Counted from the first letter of the stretch, positions 16,896 to 26,051 are shown. The stretch: 64,000 nt of DNA from Pseudomonadota bacterium (GCA_020161575.1 JAIUNR010000007.1:186001-250000), one strand, 5' to 3'. Made by a program: numbers and translations. Notes: generated by a model from the letters alone, not told the origin.

Positions 16896-18152
16896 ATGAA
16901 AATCACGCTTGTCGGCCAGATGCTGACGGCAGCGCTGGTGCTGCACCAGCTCTTCGTCATCGTGCTGCTGGTGACCAGGAATGAGGAGCGCAAGGATCAT
17001 TCCTACGCGATGGCGGTATTTTTCGCGGCGAATCTGACGACGAACCTGCCCGACATGATCGGCTTCTTCCGCCCAGGTCTGCATGTCGAATTTATCGAGA
17101 TGTTCTCAACATCGTTTCTGATGCTGCTGGGGCCGGCGACCTACTTCTATGCGCGCGCCCTTGTCGCGCCGGAAGTCATCCGCCTTGAGCGAAAAGATTT
17201 TCGGCATGTGATCCCTTTCCTTGCGGTCCTCATCGCGATGATCGCGATCGTCCCGATCGTCGGCGGCCTGACCATCATGTCGGGCGCTCCCGTCGTCGGC
17301 CCAGGCTCGCCGGGCGAGGAGGTTCTTTCCCGCTTGGCGCAGCCCCAGGCGACGAACGCCAACCTGCCTCTCACGCCGGCAATCATTGCGATGATTGCCA
17401 TCTCCGTCTCGACCGTGCTCGCCTTCATCGTGCTCACGACGAGCTACATCCTGCGCACGCTGCGTCTCCTCGCCCGCTACCGGCGCTCGAAATACGATTA
17501 TTTCGCCGCGATCGAGGGGCGAAGCCTCACATGGTTCGAATGCTTCATCGGGCTTCTGGCCTTCGTCTGGCTCGTCAACATGGCGATCATCCTCGACGAC
17601 ATGACCGTTGCCTGGCTCAAACTCTCGCCGGATATGTCCTCGGTCATCGAGGCCGTCTGGGTCTATGCCCTCTCCTTCATGGTCCTGTGGCAGCAGGCGA
17701 TCTTCAAGCCCTACAGACAGGGCCCTGTCACAGGCATGCCGGAGGCCATTGCCGGAGAAGAGCCTTCCGCCAATGGCGGCAAGTACCAACGTTCGGCGCT
17801 CGACGGGGAACGAGGCCGGCGCATCGCCACCAAGATCGAGAAGGCGATGGCGGAAGAGCGGCTCTACCGCAATCAGGGTATGACGCTCCGGCATCTCTCG
17901 GATCATACCCGCGTGCCGGAAAACTACCTCTCGCAGGTGCTGAACGAGACGCTTGGACGCAATTTCTACGAATTCGTGAATCACTGGCGGATCAGGGATG
18001 CCTGCGCCTTGCTGGCGGAAGACGCGCTCTCGATCATCGAGATCGGCGAGGAGGTTGGCTTCAACTCCCGCTCGACCTTCAACGCGGCGTTCAAGAAGGA
18101 GACCGGATTGACGCCCTCCGAATACCGCGCGAATCTGCGTCGCGTTGCCTGA
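16896..18152 (+). CDS. seven-helix membrane protein with C-terminal AraC DNA-binding domain
   Basis: A 418-residue regulator. Residues 1-270 contain seven hydrophobic segments (starting at LVGQMLTAALVLHQLF and ending at VIEAVWVYALSFMVLW). Residues about 311-418 are a full two-helix-turn-helix AraC domain (GMTLRHLSDHTRVPENYLSQVLNE and IIEIGEEVGFNSRSTFNAAFKKETGLTPSEYR). ATG 16896 follows GAGG at 16883-16886. The protein would sense a signal in the membrane and act on DNA directly, without a kinase. An inverted repeat upstream may be its site. The ligand is unknown. Confidence 0.85.
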   Translation: MKITLVGQMLTAALVLHQLFVIVLLVTRNEERKDHSYAMAVFFAANLTTNLPDMIGFFRPGLHVEFIEMFSTSFLMLLGPATYFYARALVAPEVIRLERKDFRHVIPFLAVLIAMIAIVPIVGGLTIMSGAPVVGPGSPGEEVLSRLAQPQATNANLPLTPAIIAMIAISVSTVLAFIVLTTSYILRTLRLLARYRRSKYDYFAAIEGRSLTWFECFIGLLAFVWLVNMAIILDDMTVAWLKLSPDMSSVIEAVWVYALSFMVLWQQAIFKPYRQGPVTGMPEAIAGEEPSANGGKYQRSALDGERGRRIATKIEKAMAEERLYRNQGMTLRHLSDHTRVPENYLSQVLNETLGRNFYEFVNHWRIRDACALLAEDALSIIEIGEEVGFNSRSTFNAAFKKETGLTPSEYRANLRRVA

Positions 18153-18185
18153 GGGGGCGAATCGCGTGGAGGCGCAGACAATTCT

Positions 18186-18881
18186 ATGTGCGGGCGCTTC
18201 GCGATCACCTCGCCGCCGGAGGCAGTGCGGCATCATTTCGGCTACACGGATCAGCCGAATTTCCCGCCCCGTGTCGATATACGTCCTACCGAGCCGGTTC
18301 CGGTGGTGCGCCTCATCCATGGCGAGCGGCGATTCCAGCTCATGCGTTGGGGGTTCATTCCCGGTTTCGTGAAGGATGAGCGGGATTTCCCGCTTCTCTT
18401 CAATGCGCGCGCCGAGACCCTGTTCGAAAAGGCAAGCTTCCGAAACGCCATCCGCCGCCGGCGTTGCCTGTTCTTCGCGGACAGCTTTACCGAATGGCAG
18501 AAGCTCGACGAGAAAGGCCGGCGCAAACGCGCCTTCACCATCCGTCGGCCCATGGGCGGGCTGATGGCTTTCGCGGGTATCTGGGAATGCTGGCAAAGCC
18601 CGAACGGCTCGGAAATCGACACCGCCGCGATCATCACCACCAGCGCGAATGCAGCGCTGGCCGCGATCCACGAGCGGATGCCGGTTATCCTCGAAAAGCA
18701 CGATTTCGACGCATGGCTTGCGCCGGAAACAAGCATCCCGGAGATTAGCCGCCTGCTCGCGCCGCTTTCGGACGAGCAACTCGAGATCGTCCCCTCGGAA
18801 GCCCAGGCCCCGCCGCGCGAGGAGGCGCCTTCCCGGCGCAAGACTAAGCCCGAAAGCCCTCAACTCGGGCTGTTCGGATGA
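18186..18881 (+). CDS. SOS response-associated peptidase (SRAP/YedK, HMCES type)
   Basis: A 231-residue SRAP-family protein that crosslinks through Cys2 to abasic sites in single-stranded DNA and protects them. All key residues are visible: MCGRFA with catalytic Cys2, the Asn in FNARAET, the Glu in SFTEW, and the His in IHERMPVIL. The tail (PPREEAPSRRKTKPESPQLGLFG) is disordered and ends with an LGLF-like motif of the sort that can bind the sliding clamp. It is preceded by the AraC-type gene, and its stop overlaps the next small gene by ATGA. Confidence 0.93.
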   Translation: MCGRFAITSPPEAVRHHFGYTDQPNFPPRVDIRPTEPVPVVRLIHGERRFQLMRWGFIPGFVKDERDFPLLFNARAETLFEKASFRNAIRRRRCLFFADSFTEWQKLDEKGRRKRAFTIRRPMGGLMAFAGIWECWQSPNGSEIDTAAIITTSANAALAAIHERMPVILEKHDFDAWLAPETSIPEISRLLAPLSDEQLEIVPSEAQAPPREEAPSRRKTKPESPQLGLFG

Positions 18882-19042
18882 TCGATGTCCTGATCGTCAC
18901 CGTTTGCATCGCCGTTCCCGGCCTGGCGATTTTCTTTGCGTTCCGGTCGATCTGGCGGGGTAGGAAGAAGGAAGCTTCGCAGCACGATAGCGGAAGCTGG
19001 AGCTACACTTCCGATGGCGGAAGTGATTCCGGCGGGGATTAG
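18878..19042 (+). CDS. 54-residue single-span membrane protein
   Basis: A short gene whose ATG overlaps the SRAP stop (ATGA), implying coupled translation. The protein has one hydrophobic helix (VLIVTVCIAVPGLAIFFAF, residues 4-22), a basic patch (RSIWRGRKKE) expected to face the cytosol, and a Ser/Gly/Asp-rich tail (SYTSDGGSDSGGD). Codon use matches its neighbours, which supports a real gene. No family is recognised. It may simply be a small inner-membrane protein co-transcribed with the DNA-damage protein. Confidence 0.6.
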   Translation: MIDVLIVTVCIAVPGLAIFFAFRSIWRGRKKEASQHDSGSWSYTSDGGSDSGGD

Positions 19043-19077
19043 ATCAAGTTCTCCGCTCTGCTTGGCCGGAAAACGCG

Positions 19078-20316
19078 CTAGCGCGTGAAATCCGCCACCA
19101 GCTCCACATGGGCGGAATGGCGGAACTGATCCACCGGGATCACCTCGCCGATCCTGAACCCCGCCTTGGTCAGCAACGCGGCATCGCGCGCGAAGCTCTC
19201 GGGATCGCAGGAAATATAGACGAGCCGTTCGAGCTTCGACTTGGCGATTTCCTTCACCTGCGCCTCCGCGCCCTGTCGAGGCGGATCGAGCAGAACAGCA
19301 TCGAAAACCTTGAGTTCCGGGGCGAAAAGCGGGCGGCGGAAGAGGTCGCGGGCCTCGGCCGTCACGGGCTTGCCGCCGGGGTTTGCCCGGATAGAGCGCT
19401 GGAAAGCCTCGATCGCGCCTTTGTCTGAATCGTATCCGGTGACCTTCATTTTCCGGCCAAGCCGAAGCCCGAATGGTCCCAATCCGCAGAAGAGATCGGC
19501 GACGTGCTTTGCACGGCCGAGCTTGTCTGCCGCCAGCTGTGCCAGCAGCACCTCGGCACGCGCTGTCGCCTGAAGAAAGGCGCCGGGCGGCAGGAAGGCG
19601 GTCATTCCTTCCGTACCTTCAAGGGCAACGAAGGGCGGGCGTGGTTCGAGCAGGCGCTCGCCATGGAGCGTGAGGCGGGCGAGCCCCGCTTCGGCGCCGA
19701 GCGCGATGAGCTTGAGGCGCAGCGCTTCCGGCAATGGCCCGGCGCCCCGGATATCGGCATCGAGCCCCGCTGCGCTGGCCGTGACCTGAAGATCGAGCGG
19801 TTTGGTGATTCCACGCAAGACATGGCCGATCCTGCGGGCGAGATCCGCCGCCGGCGCGAGCGCGGGCACCAGGAGCGGGCATGAATCGAGATCAACGAGG
19901 TCATGGCTCCTTGCACGCATGAACCCGGCCTCGATCCCGCCCGGCTTCTGGCGGATATGGAGCGTCACCCGCCGTCTGCCTTCGCCATGGGCGTCCAGGG
20001 TCTGGGCAATTGCGGGCGAAAGGCCTGCGCGTGCGAGCGCGGCCGCTATCCGCTCCTGCTTCCAGCCGGCGACCTTTTCGCCCGCCCAATGCTGCGTGGC
20101 GCAGCCGCCGCAGGCGCCGAAATGGCGACATTCGGGCTGGATGCGGTCCGCGGCGGGCGCCACGATTTCCAGAATTTCCACGCGCTCCGCGGTTATTTGC
20201 GCACGAACCGTCTCGCCCGGAAGGGCGTAGGGTACATGGTGGCGGACGCCTTCGTGGAACGCGATCCCGTCCCCGCGGTTGCCGATGGCCTCGATGGTCA
20301 GGAGCGCTTCAGTCAT
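19078..20316 (-). CDS. RumA/TrmA-family RNA m5U methyltransferase
   Basis: A 412-residue SAM-dependent RNA (uracil-5)-methyltransferase. An N-terminal TRAM-like barrel starts at LTIEAIGNRGDGIAF. A 4Fe-4S cluster motif reads CRHFGACGGC near residue 63 with a fourth Cys in DSCPLL. Motif I is VADLFCGLGPFGLRL, DPPR is in LLDPPRQGA, and the catalytic Cys is in YISCDPESFARD near residue 370. The iron-sulfur motif favours the RumA/RlmD side (23S rRNA) over TrmA. Its start overlaps the stop of tlyA by 8 bases, so the two RNA methyltransferases form an operon. Confidence 0.88.
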   Translation of the reverse strand: MTEALLTIEAIGNRGDGIAFHEGVRHHVPYALPGETVRAQITAERVEILEIVAPAADRIQPECRHFGACGGCATQHWAGEKVAGWKQERIAAALARAGLSPAIAQTLDAHGEGRRRVTLHIRQKPGGIEAGFMRARSHDLVDLDSCPLLVPALAPAADLARRIGHVLRGITKPLDLQVTASAAGLDADIRGAGPLPEALRLKLIALGAEAGLARLTLHGERLLEPRPPFVALEGTEGMTAFLPPGAFLQATARAEVLLAQLAADKLGRAKHVADLFCGLGPFGLRLGRKMKVTGYDSDKGAIEAFQRSIRANPGGKPVTAEARDLFRRPLFAPELKVFDAVLLDPPRQGAEAQVKEIAKSKLERLVYISCDPESFARDAALLTKAGFRIGEVIPVDQFRHSAHVELVADFTR

Positions 20317-21040
20317 CGTGTCGGGTTCCGATCAGCAGGAATTCGCGGTTGCCGTCTCCGCCTTCGATGGGGGAAGGCAGGACCATGTCGATATGGATGC
20401 CGAGCGCTTCGACATCGTCGCGTACGCGTGCAAGGATCTCGGCGTGGAGCGCGGGGTCGCGGATGATACCGCGTTTGCCGGCATTCGGCCCGGCCTCGAA
20501 TTGCGGCTTGACGAGCGCCACGAGCCTGCCGCCCGGTTTCAGCCTTGCAAGGCCGGCGGGAAGCGCCTTGGCGAGACCGATGAAGGAGAGATCGGCGGTG
20601 ATCAGGTCCGCGCGCTCGGGAATGAGCGTGTCGTTCACGGCCCGCGCATCCGTGCCTTCGAGATTGACGAGCTTCGGATCATCCTTGAGGCGGGCGTGCA
20701 ATTGGCCATGGCCGACATCGACCGCATAGACCCGTCCCGCACCGCGCTGGAGCAGGAGATCGCAAAACCCGCCCGTCGAGGCGCCGAGATCGACACATAT
20801 CCAGCCCGAAGGGGTGATGTGAGCCGAATCCAGCGCTGCCTTCAGCTTCAACCCGGCGCGCGAGACCGTATCGAACGGGCGCTCCGCGCGAAGTTCCGTT
20901 TCTTCGTCAAGGCCTTGCGAGGCTTTGGTGACCGGCTTGCCATTCGCCATCACGAGGCCGGCGGCAATCGCCGCCTGCGCCAGCGCACGGCTTTCGAAAT
21001 GGCCCTTCTCGACCAGAAGCTGATCTGCCCGCTTGCGCAT
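20309..21040 (-). CDS. tlyA: TlyA family rRNA 2'-O-methyltransferase
   Basis: A 243-residue protein with an N-terminal S4 RNA-binding domain (MRKRADQLLVEKGHFESRALAQAAI, residues 1-60) and an FtsJ-like methyltransferase domain (VDLGASTGGFCDLLLQRGAGRVYAVDVGHGQL). Homologues methylate 2'-OH of 16S and 23S rRNA; some are annotated as hemolysin A. ATG 21040 begins the conserved S4 domain; AGGAG is present but about 14 bases away, so a start slightly upstream cannot be excluded. It overlaps the RumA-like gene and usually sits near dxs, as it does here. Confidence 0.88.
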   Translation of the reverse strand: MRKRADQLLVEKGHFESRALAQAAIAAGLVMANGKPVTKASQGLDEETELRAERPFDTVSRAGLKLKAALDSAHITPSGWICVDLGASTGGFCDLLLQRGAGRVYAVDVGHGQLHARLKDDPKLVNLEGTDARAVNDTLIPERADLITADLSFIGLAKALPAGLARLKPGGRLVALVKPQFEAGPNAGKRGIIRDPALHAEILARVRDDVEALGIHIDMVLPSPIEGGDGNREFLLIGTRHDD

Positions 21041-21153
21041 CGCTTTTTTCTGCTCTCCTGTGGATCCGGTATGCGTGTTCGCGAGTATGACGACAAGCAT
21101 CTTCGCGCGCGCCGCATGTGGAGATGACGGATAAGGTATCCAAGGAGGACTCC

Positions 21154-21909
21154 ATGACCAGCCCAGCCATGACCAGCCCAACCCTTTCCCGCCGGCTGTT
21201 TCTCGCCGGTTCCGCTGTCGCGATCGGCCTGCCGGCTGCACCGCGTGTTTTCGCGCAGGCGGCCTCACCCGCTCCGACCGGCCCTTTCGTGCTGCCGCAA
21301 CTGGGCTATGCCTTCAACGCGCTTGAGCCGCATATCGACGCGATGACGATGGAAGTCCATTCGCAGCGCCACCATGGCGCTTTCATTGCCAATCTCAACA
21401 ATTTCGCCAAGGATCACGGCACTCTGGCCTCGACGCCGATTCCGAAACTGCTCGCGGAATGGCAGCAACTGCCCGAGGCGATCCGCATGGGCGCGAAGAA
21501 CAGCCTTGGCGGTCACGCCAATCACGCGATGTTCTGGCAGATCATGACACCGGGCGGCGCCAAGGAGCCGGCGGGTGATTTGAAGGCGGCCATCGAGCGC
21601 GATCTCGGCGGGCTCGACAAGATGAAGGCCGATTTCAATGGCGCCGGCGGGCGTGTTTTCGGCTCGGGATGGGTATTCATCACGGTGAGCAAGGAAGGCA
21701 AGCTCGCGATCGTCTCGAAGCCGAACCAGGATACACCCTTGATGGATGGGCAGATGGTCCTTTTCGGCAACGATGTCTGGGAGCACGCCTATTATCTGAA
21801 ATACCAGAACCGTCGCGCTGAATACCTCGCGAATTGGTGGAATGTCGCGAACTGGACGAAAATCGCCGAGCGTTATTCGGCCGCGAAAGCGGGCACACTC
21901 GCGCTCTGA
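21154..21909 (+). CDS. Tat-exported Fe/Mn superoxide dismutase
   Basis: A 251-residue superoxide dismutase with an N-terminal twin-arginine signal (SRRLFLAGSAVAIGLPAAPRVFA, residues 10-32), so it should act in the periplasm on extracytoplasmic superoxide. Metal ligands are visible: His in EVHSQRHHGAF, His in NHAMFWQIM, and Asp and His in DVWEHAYYLKY. AAGGAGG at 21142-21148 fixes ATG 21154. Fe versus Mn cannot be decided by eye. Its 3' end overlaps the DUF2161 gene on the opposite strand by 37 bases. Confidence 0.92.
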   Translation: MTSPAMTSPTLSRRLFLAGSAVAIGLPAAPRVFAQAASPAPTGPFVLPQLGYAFNALEPHIDAMTMEVHSQRHHGAFIANLNNFAKDHGTLASTPIPKLLAEWQQLPEAIRMGAKNSLGGHANHAMFWQIMTPGGAKEPAGDLKAAIERDLGGLDKMKADFNGAGGRVFGSGWVFITVSKEGKLAIVSKPNQDTPLMDGQMVLFGNDVWEHAYYLKYQNRRAEYLANWWNVANWTKIAERYSAAKAGTLAL

Positions 21910-22580
21910 TCGCCCTGGCGGGCGGCCTCTATCTCGGCGATCACATCGGCATAGGTGATCGCCGCTTCCGCTCCTTTCGGGGAGAGGGCGTAGATGCCGC
22001 GGCTTTCGCGCTGGAACCAGCCATAGACATCGTTCTGAAGGAGGGCGGCGGCGCGCGCGACGCCGCTTGCCGCGCGAAGGTCGGCGACCTTGGTCGTGCC
22101 CAGTGCCTTCAGAATGCTGACGAGGCGGAGCGCATCCTGCCGATAGGCCGTGACGCGGGGGCGGCGCGTGGAGCCTCCCTGATTGGGATCGCCGATCCGA
22201 TGGGCAAATTCCTTGAGCAGGAGCGTCGCCCGCCGGACGTTCCGGCGCGGTTGATAGGGCAGGGGATCGGCCAAGGCCTCGACGAAATCCCCGGTAACGA
22301 CCAGAACCCCCAGGCCGAGGCGCCTGCACAGCTTGAGGATATCCGGCAATTGCCGGCGTTTCGGCGGCGGAAAGGCGAGGTAGACCGCATCCGTCATCGC
22401 CTGCCGGTCCACCCCCTGTAACAGGAGCGGGAGCGAGAAAGCAGTCTTCAGCTCCACGATGACAGGCGCCTCGTCCCCACGCCGGGCGACGACGTCGCAA
22501 TCCCGCACCTCGCCTTTGACGGCGTAGCCCTGCTTCTCCAGAAAGCGCTTCACGGGCGCGTATAGATCGGTCTCGGCCAT
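21873..22580 (-). CDS. DUF2161 domain putative PD-(D/E)XK phosphodiesterase-like protein
   Basis: A 235-residue protein matching the DUF2161 family of alphaproteobacteria. It starts (M)AETDLYAPVKRFLEKQGYAVKGEVRDCDVVARRGDEAPVIVELK, in which the CDVVARR...VELK segment fits a PD-(D/E)XK nuclease core (Asp, then Glu-x-Lys). A C-terminal half carries a winged-helix-like region (KALGTTKVADLRAASGVARAAALLQNDVYGWFQRESRGIYALSPKG). The biochemical role is not established. ATG 22580 matches homologues; ATG 22595 is an alternative. It converges and overlaps with the SOD gene. Confidence 0.78.
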   Translation of the reverse strand: MAETDLYAPVKRFLEKQGYAVKGEVRDCDVVARRGDEAPVIVELKTAFSLPLLLQGVDRQAMTDAVYLAFPPPKRRQLPDILKLCRRLGLGVLVVTGDFVEALADPLPYQPRRNVRRATLLLKEFAHRIGDPNQGGSTRRPRVTAYRQDALRLVSILKALGTTKVADLRAASGVARAAALLQNDVYGWFQRESRGIYALSPKGAEAAITYADVIAEIEAARQGDQSASVPAFAAE

Positions 22581-22625
22581 GGCCGAGAAGCGCATGTTTT
22601 TACCGATTCGGAAAGGCCATGCCCG

Positions 22626-24542
22626 TCAGGCGCGCTGGGCGGCGCCTTTCGCGGCTTTGGCCAGCAGAGACTGCACCTTCGCCACGATGCCTTTCGCATC
22701 GAGCCCCGCCTCGGCATACATTTTCGCCGGGCTGTCATGCTCCTGATAGGTATCGGGCAAGGTCATGGCGCGGAATTTGAGCGCGCCGTCGAGCAGGCCT
22801 TCCTCGGCGAGGAAATGCGCGACAAAAGCGCCGAAGCCGCCGACGGAGCCTTCCTCGATCGTGATCAGGATATCGTGCTCGCGGGCGAGTTTGCGGACAA
22901 GCGCCTCGTCGAGCGGCTTGGCGAAACGGGCATCGGCGACGCTGATCGAAAGCCCCTGCTTCTCGAGTTCGTCCGCAGCCTTGAGCACCTCGCCGAGGCG
23001 CGTGCCGAGGGAAAGGATCGCGATTCCGCTTCCCTCACGGATCATGCGACCCTTGCCGATGGGCAGGACCTGCCCGCGTTCGGGCATTTCGATGCCGACG
23101 CCTTCCCCGCGCGGATAGCGGAAGGCAATGGGGCCGTCATCGTAATCGGCGGCGGTTGCCACCATATGCATGAGCTCAGCCTCGTCGGCGGCGGCCATCA
23201 CGACCATGTTGGGCAGGCAACCGAGATACGCGATATCGAAGGAACCGGCATGGGTCGCGCCATCCGCGCCCACAAGTCCCGCGCGGTCAAGCGCGAAGCG
23301 CACCGGCAGGTTCTGGAGCGCGACATCATGCACCACCTGATCATAGGCGCGCTGGAGGAAGGTGGAGTAGATGGCGCAGAAGGGCTTGTACCCTTCCGTT
23401 GCAAGCCCTGCGGCGAAGGTCACCGCGTGTTGTTCCGCGATGCCGACATCGAAGGTGCGCGCCGGAAAAGCCGCGCCGAAATGATCGAGCCCCGTACCGG
23501 AGGGCATGGCCGCGGTAACGGCGACGATCCTGTCATCCGCCTGTGCCTCGCGGATCAGCGCATCGGCGAAGACCTTGGTGTAGCTTGGCGCGTTGGAAGG
23601 CGGTTTGGCCTGTTTGCCGGTCACGACATCGAACTTGGTGACGGCGTGGAGCTTGTCCGGTGTCGCTTCGGCCGGGGCATAGCCCTTGCCTTTCTGGGTG
23701 ATCGCGTGGATCAGCACCGGCCCGCCGACATCGGTATCGCGCACATTGCGCAGCACGGAGACGAGGTGGTCGATATTGTGCCCGTCGATCGGGCCGACAT
23801 AATAGAAGCCAAGTTCCTCGAACAGCGTACCGCCGGTGACATAGCCACGCGCGTGCTCAACCGCGCGGGTGATCGCCGAATCGAGGCGCTTGGGAAGCTG
23901 CGCGGTGAGCTGCTTGCCGAAATCGCGCAGCTTCAGATACGCCTTCGAGGCCGCGAGCCGCGCGAGATAGGCCGACATGCCGCCGACCGGCGGGGCGATC
24001 GACATGTCATTGTCGTTGAGGATGACAATCAGGCGTGAGTGCATGGCGCCGGCATTGTTCATGGCCTCGAAGGCCATGCCAGCGCTCATCGCGCCATCGC
24101 CGATCACCGCGATGACATGGTTCGAACCGCCGGAAAGATCGCGTCCCACCGCCATGCCGAGCCCGGCGGAAATCGAGGTCGAGGAATGCGCGGCGCCGAA
24201 AGGATCATATTCGCTCTCGGAGCGTCGTGTGAACCCGGAGAGACCACCGCCCTGGCGCAGGGTACGGATACGGTCGCGCCGTCCCGTGAGGATCTTGTGC
24301 GGATAGGCCTGATGGCCGACATCCCAGATCAGCCTGTCACGCGGGGTATCGAAGACATGGTGGATCGCCACAGTGAGTTCCACGACGCCAAGCCCGGCGC
24401 CGAGATGGCCGCCCGTGACGGAAACCGCATCGATCGTCTCGGCGCGCAGTTCATCGGCCACCTGCCGGAGCTTGTCGGCTTCCAGGCGGCGCAGATCCTC
24501 CGGGGTGCGGATAGTGTCGAGCAGGGGCGTCAGGACCGCCAA
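22626..24542 (-). CDS. dxs: 1-deoxy-D-xylulose-5-phosphate synthase
   Basis: A 638-residue thiamine-diphosphate enzyme that condenses pyruvate with glyceraldehyde-3-phosphate, the first step of the MEP isoprenoid pathway. Seen: [21 protein letters not shown], the TPP motif [28 protein letters not shown], the catalytic-Glu segment [15 protein letters not shown], and [21 protein letters not shown] 24542 is chosen because GGAG lies 8 bases upstream and the resulting [17 protein letters not shown] start gives the normal family length; the longer frame from 24614 also lacks ATG. It follows xseB, a typical pairing in Hyphomicrobiales. Confidence 0.95.
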   Translation of the reverse strand: MAVLTPLLDTIRTPEDLRRLEADKLRQVADELRAETIDAVSVTGGHLGAGLGVVELTVAIHHVFDTPRDRLIWDVGHQAYPHKILTGRRDRIRTLRQGGGLSGFTRRSESEYDPFGAAHSSTSISAGLGMAVGRDLSGGSNHVIAVIGDGAMSAGMAFEAMNNAGAMHSRLIVILNDNDMSIAPPVGGMSAYLARLAASKAYLKLRDFGKQLTAQLPKRLDSAITRAVEHARGYVTGGTLFEELGFYYVGPIDGHNIDHLVSVLRNVRDTDVGGPVLIHAITQKGKGYAPAEATPDKLHAVTKFDVVTGKQAKPPSNAPSYTKVFADALIREAQADDRIVAVTAAMPSGTGLDHFGAAFPARTFDVGIAEQHAVTFAAGLATEGYKPFCAIYSTFLQRAYDQVVHDVALQNLPVRFALDRAGLVGADGATHAGSFDIAYLGCLPNMVVMAAADEAELMHMVATAADYDDGPIAFRYPRGEGVGIEMPERGQVLPIGKGRMIREGSGIAILSLGTRLGEVLKAADELEKQGLSISVADARFAKPLDEALVRKLAREHDILITIEEGSVGGFGAFVAHFLAEEGLLDGALKFRAMTLPDTYQEHDSPAKMYAEAGLDAKGIVAKVQSLLAKAAKGAAQRA

Positions 24543-24643
24543 ATGGGCTACTCCGAACTGGGGGCCGTTCCAAAGCGTTGCGCCATGCTTAACCGCTTGC
24601 CGGAACGCATTCAATCAATGTTTGGGCGGAAAGGCGCGCCGGC

Positions 24644-24898
24644 TCAGCTTTCCGGGTCGAGCGGCGCCGCGCCGGCCGGCTTGCCATCCGCGCCGAGGCT
24701 GATCTTGTTGATGCGCATCTCGGCTTCTGCCAGCAGGGCTTCACAGCGTTTTTTCAGATGCTCGCCGCGTTCGTATTTCTCGATGGATTTCTCAAGGCTG
24801 ACATCGCCGCGTTCAAGTTCCGTGACGATGGTATCGAGTTCCTTCATCGCCTGTTCGAAGGGAAGGGCCGCGATATCGGGGGGCATGTTCGTGCTCAT
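24644..24898 (-). CDS. xseB: exodeoxyribonuclease VII small subunit
   Basis: An 84-residue XseB. It is a coiled-coil-like helical hairpin with the family core FEQAMKELDTIVTELERGDVSLEKSIEKYERGEHLKKRCEALLAEAE at residues 14-60. It binds the C-terminal part of XseA to make exonuclease VII, which degrades single-stranded DNA. The xseA gene is not in the window. It is 101 bases upstream of dxs on the same strand, so co-transcription is likely. Confidence 0.94.
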   Translation of the reverse strand: MSTNMPPDIAALPFEQAMKELDTIVTELERGDVSLEKSIEKYERGEHLKKRCEALLAEAEMRINKISLGADGKPAGAAPLDPES

Positions 24899-24976
24899 GG
24901 CGGCAACCTAGTCGAAAGGCGCGGCGAAGAAAACCACCGGGAGAAGCCTTGGATACCGGCTTCCTCAATTATTGTG

Positions 24977-25978
24977 TCATCCGCCGCGCCCGAGGCGAAG
25001 CCCCGGCGCGGGGCGCTCGATCAGCACATCGCGGCGGAAGCGGAACAGCGCGGCGGGACGTCCGCCGGTATTGGTCTGTTCGCCCGTCGGCTCCACGAGG
25101 CCGCCGGTCTCCACGAGGCGGCGGAAATTCTGCTTGTGCAGGTGATGGCCGGAAATGGCTTCCACCTTCTTCTGGAGATCGGTGAGCGTGAAGGCGTCCG
25201 GCATCATCTCGAAGATCAGGGGGCGGTATTTCAGCTTGCCGCGGATGCGCCCCAAAGCGGTGGCGAGAATACGGCGATGGTCAAAGATCATTGCGGGGCC
25301 GAGGCGCTCGGCGGGGGGATGGGCAGGCGCTGCGCGGCCATCACGGATCGCTTCGTCGATGAGGCCGGCCTCGTAGAGCAATTCGTAGCGTTCGAGCACC
25401 TTCTCCTCGTCGAAAGGCGTGTTTTCTGTCCCGAAATAAAGCGCAATCCGCTCCTTGCGGGTCAAGCCCGTACGCGGAACCTTCGAGCTGGCGCTGTCCT
25501 CGTTCGCCCAATGGGCGAGTGCAGGCAGAATCACGCGGTCGATCAGCGCGGGCCTGCCCTTGCGCCAATCCTCCCACGGAAAGGCGGCGTAAACCGGAGT
25601 GAAACGCGCCGCCGGCGCTGCTTGCGGATCGATCCGGGTGAGCGCGAGATAGCCGATCGAGACAAGATGCGCGCTGCCGGTCACAGGCCTGTCGCTGATC
25701 TTCTCCGAAAGGCGTCCCCGATCAGCGAAGGTATAGAGCTGTTCGACATAACCGAGATCGAGCCCGGCCTGATGCTGCGCGAAATGACGCAGGCCCAGTT
25801 CGAGGGTGCGATGCGTGAGCGGCTCGTAGGGGCCGGTCGGAAGGCCGGAGGGATCGGCGGCGCTGGCACGCGAGGCGAAGATGCACGGTTCGTCACCCCT
25901 CATCGCCATGATGACGGCGGTGAGGTTGATCTCAATCGGCGGGCTTATCCCCTCTGCTGAATGCGCCTTCTCCGGCAT
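24977..25978 (-). CDS. NadQ-like (COG4111) NUDIX-fold transcriptional regulator
   Basis: A 333-residue protein with a NUDIX-fold N-terminal half (INLTAVIMAMRGDEPCIFA, LPTGPYEP, TLELGLRHFAQHQAGLDLGYVEQLYTFAD) and a winged-helix C-terminal half (ALGRIRGKLKYRPLIFEMMPDAFTLTDLQKKVEAISGHHLHKQNFRRLVETGGLVEPTG). The canonical NUDIX catalytic box is not intact, as expected for a regulator. This arrangement fits the COG4111 family that includes NadQ, a repressor of NAD biosynthesis in alphaproteobacteria. No nad gene is adjacent in this window. The assignment to NadQ itself is inference. Confidence 0.65.
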   Translation of the reverse strand: MPEKAHSAEGISPPIEINLTAVIMAMRGDEPCIFASRASAADPSGLPTGPYEPLTHRTLELGLRHFAQHQAGLDLGYVEQLYTFADRGRLSEKISDRPVTGSAHLVSIGYLALTRIDPQAAPAARFTPVYAAFPWEDWRKGRPALIDRVILPALAHWANEDSASSKVPRTGLTRKERIALYFGTENTPFDEEKVLERYELLYEAGLIDEAIRDGRAAPAHPPAERLGPAMIFDHRRILATALGRIRGKLKYRPLIFEMMPDAFTLTDLQKKVEAISGHHLHKQNFRRLVETGGLVEPTGEQTNTGGRPAALFRFRRDVLIERPAPGLRLGRGG

Positions 25979-25996
25979 GGCTTCCTTTTCCTAGAG

Positions 25997-26040
25997 CATT
26001 TTCCGACCAAGTGGATGCCGGTTGGTCGAAAGAAAATGCG
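25997..26040. repeat. palindromic intergenic repeat, copy A
   Basis: A nested palindrome: outer arms GCATTTTC (25997-26004) and GAAAATGC (26033-26040), inner arms CGACCAA and TTGGTCG around GTGGATGCCGG. A related element on the other strand occurs at about 50785-50822 with compensating base changes in the inner stem. It matches a type of repeat often seen between genes in Rhizobiales (recollection, not searched). Confidence 0.7.
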
Positions 26041-26051
26041 TCAAGACAAAT

